From positions 21,764 through 85,763 of the forward strand of contig VZRS01014566.1 in assembly GCA_013398055.1 (NCBI GenBank): a stretch of DNA of 64,000 bases, read 5' to 3'. The position numbers were made by a program, and so were the translations under genes. Below the pieces are notes generated by a model, which had not been told where the DNA came from, made no database searches, and worked only from the letters and a program-made list of their open reading frames with translations. This DNA is from Ifrita kowaldi (Eukaryota; Chordata; Aves; Passeriformes; Cinclosomatidae). The first letter of the stretch is position 1. Each line of letters begins with the position of its first letter. This document shows positions 58,796 through 64,000 of this stretch, in pieces.

Positions 58796-60451
58796 TGTAT
58801 GGAAAGCACAAGGCAAAAGTGCCCTGCAGTTAAGGTGTTTCCCAAAAGGAACATCCTGGACTATTTGGGACCAGAGCAGCTGCCCCAACCAGCCCCACAC
58901 TGATGGGGATACAGCTCTGGGGAGCTTCCCCAGCCCGAAAAGCTGAGAAACACAATACCTTGCCAGGGCAGAGAGAGTGCATAGAACAAGTTCCCATAGA
59001 TTCAAAAATCTGTCAGATTCACGGAGGAAGATTTAGCTCTGATAAACATAAAGTTCCACCTTTGGCTCGAGGAGTGCTGCAGCCAAAAATTGCTGGGAGA
59101 GCTGGGGAGAGAGGTCTGGCCATGCCGAGCAGTGACATTCTCGCCGGTCTACAAAGCTCTGTCTCAAGCAAGACACAGGACAAGTTTGCTCTCAGCCTCT
59201 CTGATGTGCCAGATATGAACAAAAACGTTTCCACCTTTGGATGAGAGCAGCTGGGCACCTCCATGGGCACAGCTGATCATGTTTGCATGAAGAATTATGA
59301 GGGGAGACACCCCAGGAAGACACAATGGATAGAGCAAGGGAACCAAGGAGAGATTCTCAATAAAAATACACAAAACTGTTAATGTTTAATCTAGACACGG
59401 ACTCTGCCTTATGCTGGTGCTGAGGATCCATTTTGACACCCTGAAAAGGGACATAAACTTTGCAGGAACTAATAATATCCCTGTCCTTGCCTCCCCCATC
59501 CATCCAGGGACAGCAAGTTCAGCCCTCGAAGTCTCGCTGCTCACCCAGATCTTCGTCCCAGCGATGGTGGGAAGAAGTTTTTGCTGATGTCATCTGCTCC
59601 CGAGTCACCTCCCGGCCGGTCACAGGGCTCCTCGTGAGCCAGCCCGGCTGAGTCACCGCAGCCGCGGGGTTGCGCAACCGGAGTTCCCTGTTTGCACGGA
59701 TTTTCAGGAAACCAGAGCTCCCTGTTTCCACAGATTTGCTGGGAGCAGGGGCGAGGATTTTGCAGCATCCTCCAGATCTAGAAGGGGCCTTCAGCCTTGT
59801 AAGCAGCAGCAGCAGCACAAGGCTAAGGGTGCTGCTGATGGGTGTCCAGCGGGTGTAGGACACCAAGACCCCCCCAGTTCCCACTGCCTTGCTGCATGGA
59901 TGGAAATCCAGGCTTGGTGTTGGATTCAGCTCTGCTGGTGCCTTAAATTATCTCCCATCCACACCAGGAGCACACAGCCCCCACCAGCCAGGACAGCCTC
60001 TCCTGCTCAATGAGCAAGAGAGCAAAGCTCATTTTCTGTCTGGACAGAAAAAACCTTATCAACAAACCCCGACTTCCACCAGAGGAGCCTAAATCCATCA
60101 GAATTAGCCAACAACCCAGCCAAGGCATGTTTCAGTGAGCTTTTTGAAGCCATGTGCTCCAGCAGTGACTCTGGCAGACACTGAATGCTTGGAGGGGGAG
60201 GATTTGAGCTCAGGATGTCCCAGCTCCCATGGAGAGGTGAGGATTATGTCGGTGCCCAACCCTTCCAGCAAGGATTTATCAGGCAGCGTTGTGGCTCTAT
60301 AAAACGCTGTTTTAGTTGCCCTGGGCGAGTATTTTACCTTGGCAGCTGATGCAGCCATGTAATAACCATCATTATTCCCATCAAGGCCTCACAGAAGTGC
60401 TGCTGCTGCCAGGGAGGGCGAGTCAGCTGCAAAATCCTGTCACAGAAATCT
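58796..60451. other. Intergenic with a CpG-rich patch
   Basis: No gene recognised. A small CpG-rich patch at 59590-59720 contains TGAGTCA (59649-59655) and TTGCGCAA (59670-59677), consensus AP-1 and C/EBP sites. Confidence 0.45.
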
Positions 60452-60575
60452 TAGGATCATAGAAAGACTTGGGTTGGAAGGAACCTTAAAGCTCATCTCA
60501 TTCCAACCCTTGCCATGGGCAGGGGTGCCTTCCACCATCCCAGGTTGCTCCAAGGGCCTTGGACACTTCCAGGGA
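60452..60575 (-). mobile_element. CR1 3' fragment
   Basis: 'agaaagacttgggttggaag', 'ccttgccatgggcaggggtg', 'cttggacacttccagggatg'. Confidence 0.88.
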
Positions 60576-61324
60576 TGATGCTCAAAGAGGGACACGAAGC
60601 CAAGAGTGAAAGAACCTCAGGAGCAAATTTTGTAGTGCTGCTTCAGTAGTAAAGTTATGGTGTTTAAAAGTGGCTGAGAAGGGTGAATCAGGGAAAATCA
60701 GGGTGGATACTCCCCAAAGGAGGTCTGGCAGCCCAGCTGGACAGGCTTTGGGTTCAGGGAGGAGCACAGTTCACTCCTACCCCAAGCCAAGCCAAGCTAT
60801 TTGGTCATTAAATAAACCTGCATTTCATACCCTTGTTGTAAGCAATGATGGTTCTAAACCCTGAAGACTGAAAAACCCCACACCTGCATTAATTAGGGCT
60901 ATTTTTTTTTAATTGTAGGAGATGAATATACATAAAAAACCTTTTTATTTTCTAGAACTTCTGGGTGTTGGCCCTGCAGCAGCCTCGTTAAGGGCTGTTT
61001 GTTGTTCAATGTAGCAACAGGGGCACCATGATTCAATCAGCACTGATTTAACTAGCGATAGGAGAGGTTTGCCCAAGACCTCCTGACCCATTTCCTTATC
61101 TCATTCCTGTAGTGGTGGATTTTGCTCCAAAGGCCAAAGCCTCAGCAAACATCATTCAGTTTTTTCTGATATGCTAAAAAAATACCATGAGAAAAAAGGG
61201 TAAAAAAGGGATGTTTTGTTTCATGGCTGGTTTGGGCACACCAGGGATTTCTGAACTCTCTGGGAAGTCTCTAATGGGGAAATTTTCCTGGCTGCATTCA
61301 GCATCAAATATAAAAATGACTTAC
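60576..61324. other. Intergenic, no gene seen
   Basis: No exon, RNA gene or transposon recognised. Confidence 0.45.
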
Positions 61325-61722
61325 CATGGAATCACAGAATGGTTTGGGTTGGAAGGACCTTAAAGGTTCATCTCATTCCACCCCCTGCCATGGCCAGGGA
61401 CACCTTCCACTATCCCAGGTTGCTCCAAGCCCTGTCCAGCCTGACCTTGGACACTTCCAGGGAAGCAACAACTTCTCTGGGCAACCTGTGCCAGGGCCTC
61501 CCCATCCTCACAGTCAAGAATTTCTTCCTAATATCCCATCTAACCCATTGCTCCTTGTCCTGTCCCTCCATCCCTTTTCCCAAGTCCCTCTCCAGCTCTC
61601 CTGGAGCCCCTTTAGGCTCTGGAAGGGGCTCTGAGGTCTCCCTGCATCCTTCTCTTCTCCAAGTGAACACCCCCAGCTCTCCCAGCCTGGCTCCAGAGCA
61701 GAGGGGCTCCAGCTCTCGGGAC
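61325..61722 (-). mobile_element. CR1 LINE fragment
   Basis: 400 bp minus-strand CR1 with intact 3' end: 'cagaatggtttgggttggaa' through 'ctccagagcagaggggctcc'. Confidence 0.93.
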
Positions 61723-61727
61723 ATTTT

Positions 61728-61780
61728 ATCTCAAAACTGAACAACTTATCTCAAAAATGATCAACTTATCTCAAAAACTG
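61728..61780. repeat. Short tandem repeat, about 21 bp period
   Basis: Three imperfect copies of a unit containing 'caacttatctcaaaaatgat'. Confidence 0.75.
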
Positions 61781-62989
61781 ACGTTTTCAGCCCAAACCAA
61801 CTGAAACAGGGGCAGGAGCTTTGACACTTCCCCAAAGAAGGCAGAAAGTCATCAGTCTGTGGAAAGTTTTAGTTCATGCTTTCGTTTCTTGAAAAAGACA
61901 CCAAATATTTGCAGGAAAAACAGGTGGCTGCTCTCTCCTGAACAACCCACAGAGGACATGGGCAGAGCCCGAAGGATGGGCTCCCTGGTGACTCAGAACA
62001 AGGCAAAATAAAAGGTGTTTTATGGGACTGCACAGGTTTAAAATTGCTCTTATGTGGCCTCTAGGCCAAAATCTTGCTGGAAATAAGGAGGGAATTCAGA
62101 GGGAACTGATGGAGTTACTGGGAGAAATAAATGTTAGTGATGTCCTGACTGCAGCTCCACGTGACTGGAGGCACTGAGGCCCTCGGAGCCGGATCATACA
62201 AAGGGCAGGACAAAATTCAGGTTATTTCTCCTGTGTTTTATGTCAACAAAACCTCGCAGACAACGTGGAAAACTGAAATCAACCTTCACAAGGAGAGCGA
62301 AGAAATCCTGTGGAGTCAGAGGGAAGTTAGGCAGGTTACAAGTGATATTTTTTAAAAAAATATTTCAATTGCTAAAGCACAAATAAAAACATAGTGAAGG
62401 GGTGGTTAAATATTACATGTAAAGGCATGCAGTGGTCCAAGGGCCACTGCACACAGAGTGTCGAGGAATAAAAACATTTAAACACATCAAAAACATCTCT
62501 GATTTCACTGCAGAAGTACTGGGATGTGCAGTCAAGTGTATTAAATTTTAGTTTTCTCATTTTTTCATCACTTCACTAGGAAATCTTCTCAAGCCAAAAT
62601 CAATCTTTAAAAAGTGATTGTGACCAAAATTTGATTTGATATAAATAGAACCAGGGGGAAAAAAGGAAATATGCTCACTGATTTTTGATCACTAATTAAT
62701 TATTTTTGATGCCTAGCCACATGGTCTTTTCATTTCTGAGGATGGTAGGGAGTATGGTTTATTCCTTCCTCCTCACAGAGAAGGGTGAGAAAAGAATAAA
62801 AAACCAATGTTTTTTGTCATTTAAGAGAAACTTTAGTACCATTGTGGTTTAGAACAGGGCTTGAAACTGGATCCTGACATGATTTTTTGGTTGTTCATAC
62901 TCCTGAAAATCAGCCAAAATGAGGGGAAAAGGGTCAGTCAGCAGAGTAACACAGGGAAATCTCGCTGTATTTCCAGACGAAAACTTCAA
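61781..62989. other. Intergenic, no gene seen
   Basis: AT-rich sequence without a recognised gene or transposon. Confidence 0.45.
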
Positions 62990-63079
62990 GGGATGCTGGC
63001 AGGATGGAGGGGGGATGGAGACAGGATAGTGGTGGGGTGCAGGGAGAGTGGAGTAGAGAAGTCAGATGGGATAGAGGCA
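62990..63079. repeat. G-rich minisatellite-like block, left part
   Basis: GGATGGA/GGGATGG/GGTGGGGTGCAGG-type purine-rich units resembling those at 63675-64000. An LTR and a CR1 copy lie between the two blocks. Confidence 0.6.
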
Positions 63080-63421
63080 TGTCGCTGTCGCGGCAAGGGC
63101 GAGTAGAGAAACGGCACAAGAGTCCAGGCTCCAGGATATGTGGAAGCCAAAGCCTTCTTTTATTAATCTATCAGAAAGCTTTTATATGTTAGTTTGCAAG
63201 AGTGTGTTAAATGGCATAAAGTAATTGGTTCTTTGTCCAACCACCCCTTGAGGGGATTGGCCAAGTTCTAAGACATCCATTTCTAAGTATTTTTGTAGTT
63301 AGAACCAAAACAATTCTGCAAAACAACTGCAGGTGTGAGACAGAGAGTGAGTTTACAAGAACCCGTAGCAGTGTTTTTCATAGCTTCTGTGAGAAATGCA
63401 GAGCTCTCACAGAATGCTACA
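63080..63421 (-). mobile_element. Probable solo LTR of an avian endogenous retrovirus
   Basis: On the minus strand it starts TGTAGCATTCTG and ends CGCGACAGCGACA. TATAAAA corresponds to 63180-63186 and AATAAA to 63159-63164, giving a U3-R-U5 layout of about 340 bp. No internal retroviral genes adjoin it and no clean target-site duplication was found. Confidence 0.65.
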
Positions 63422-63491
63422 GAAAGCTGGAAAATTTCTCTGCTAAAGCTTTTCAGCATCCATAGAGGTAGGCTGGAGGAGGGAAGCAGGA

Positions 63492-63672
63492 GGATCATGG
63501 AATCCCAGAATGGTTTGGGTGGGAAGGGACCTTAAAGATCAGCCCATTCCATCCCCTGCCATGGGCAGGGACACCTTCCACTATCCCAGGCTGCTCCAAG
63601 CACTGTCCAGTCTGGCCTTGGACACTTCCAGGGATCCAGGGGCAGCCACAGCTTCTCTGGGCACCCTGTGTG
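63492..63672 (-). mobile_element. CR1 LINE 3' fragment
   Basis: Minus-strand CR1: 'ccagaatggtttgggtggga', 'cactatcccaggctgctcca', 'agccacagcttctctgggca'. It ends in the minisatellite. Confidence 0.92.
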
Positions 63673-63674
63673 AT

Positions 63675-64000
63675 GCAGGTGGAATTGAAAAGGGATGGGG
63701 GTGGGATGCAGGTGGGATTTAGGAAGGTTACAGGCAGGTTGGAGGAGGAAAACCAGATGGGAGAGAGGCTGGCTGGAGGAACAAGCAGGAAAAGGGATGG
63801 AGATGGGATAGCAAAGGGTGGGATACAGGTGGGATTCAGGAAAAATGCAGACAGGTAGGTGGAGGAAAACCAGATGGGATGGAGATAGGATGGAAGAGGG
63901 AAGCAGGAAGGATATGGATGGGATCAAGGGGGGATAAAGGTGGAATGCAGGTGGGATTGAGGAGGAATGCAGGCAGGTTGGAAGAGGAAAACGAGACGAA
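63675..64000. repeat. G-rich minisatellite, about 120 bp period
   Basis: The block 'caggttggaggaggaaaacc' recurs near 63735, 63852 and 63974 (spacing 117 and 122 bp), each copy filled with GGGATGG/GGTGGGAT-type sub-repeats. It runs off the right edge of the window. Confidence 0.85.

Noticed and set aside
1..64000. CRISPR arrays, bacterial operons or phage-defence systems
   Set aside because: Introns, CR1 LINEs, Pol III tRNA genes and defensins show this is avian nuclear DNA; no array of regularly spaced direct repeats was seen.

Overview
The window is vertebrate nuclear DNA from a bird and holds one half of the avian beta-defensin (AvBD) cluster. The evidence for a bird is five split defensin genes whose signal and mature exons match AvBD9 to AvBD13, more than thirty CR1 LINE fragments with the usual short-tail 3' ends, and two compact endogenous-retrovirus LTRs. 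The LTR style suggests a neoavian, probably a songbird, but that is an inference.

Layout. AvBD9 (948-3613) and AvBD10 (9429-11953) lie on the minus strand. After a 19-kb gap, AvBD11 (31371-33684), AvBD12 (35356-36099) and AvBD13 (43021-44955) lie on the plus strand. The order 9-10-11-12-13 is collinear with the chicken cluster as I recall it; AvBD8 would be expected to the left of base 1. Each gene has a hydrophobic signal exon ending in phase 1 and a mature exon carrying the six-cysteine beta-defensin pattern. AvBD9 and AvBD10 have a further 16-nt coding tail exon. AvBD11 has a second six-cysteine exon. Four of the five genes have a good TATA box about 84-105 bp before the ATG. The products should be secreted antimicrobial or immune-signalling peptides.

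The gap between the two defensin arms holds a small tRNA cluster (23271-27659): two tRNA-Trp(CCA), three tRNA-Arg(ACG) and one decayed Arg-like copy. Two of the Arg genes sit at mirror positions in an inverted repeat with arms near 23668-24837 and 26246-27445. The inner part of the arms is almost identical and the outer part is diverged; the outer part includes CR1 reverse-transcriptase remnants. This cluster lies between the minus-strand and plus-strand defensin blocks and is the most interesting structure in the window.

From 45 kb to the end I find no convincing protein-coding gene. That part holds CR1 fragments, simple repeats, an LTR (63080-63421) and a G-rich minisatellite at the right edge. 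Most long open frames in the window are chance frames, or frames through CR1 copies. All protein identities come from reading motifs by eye; no database search was possible.
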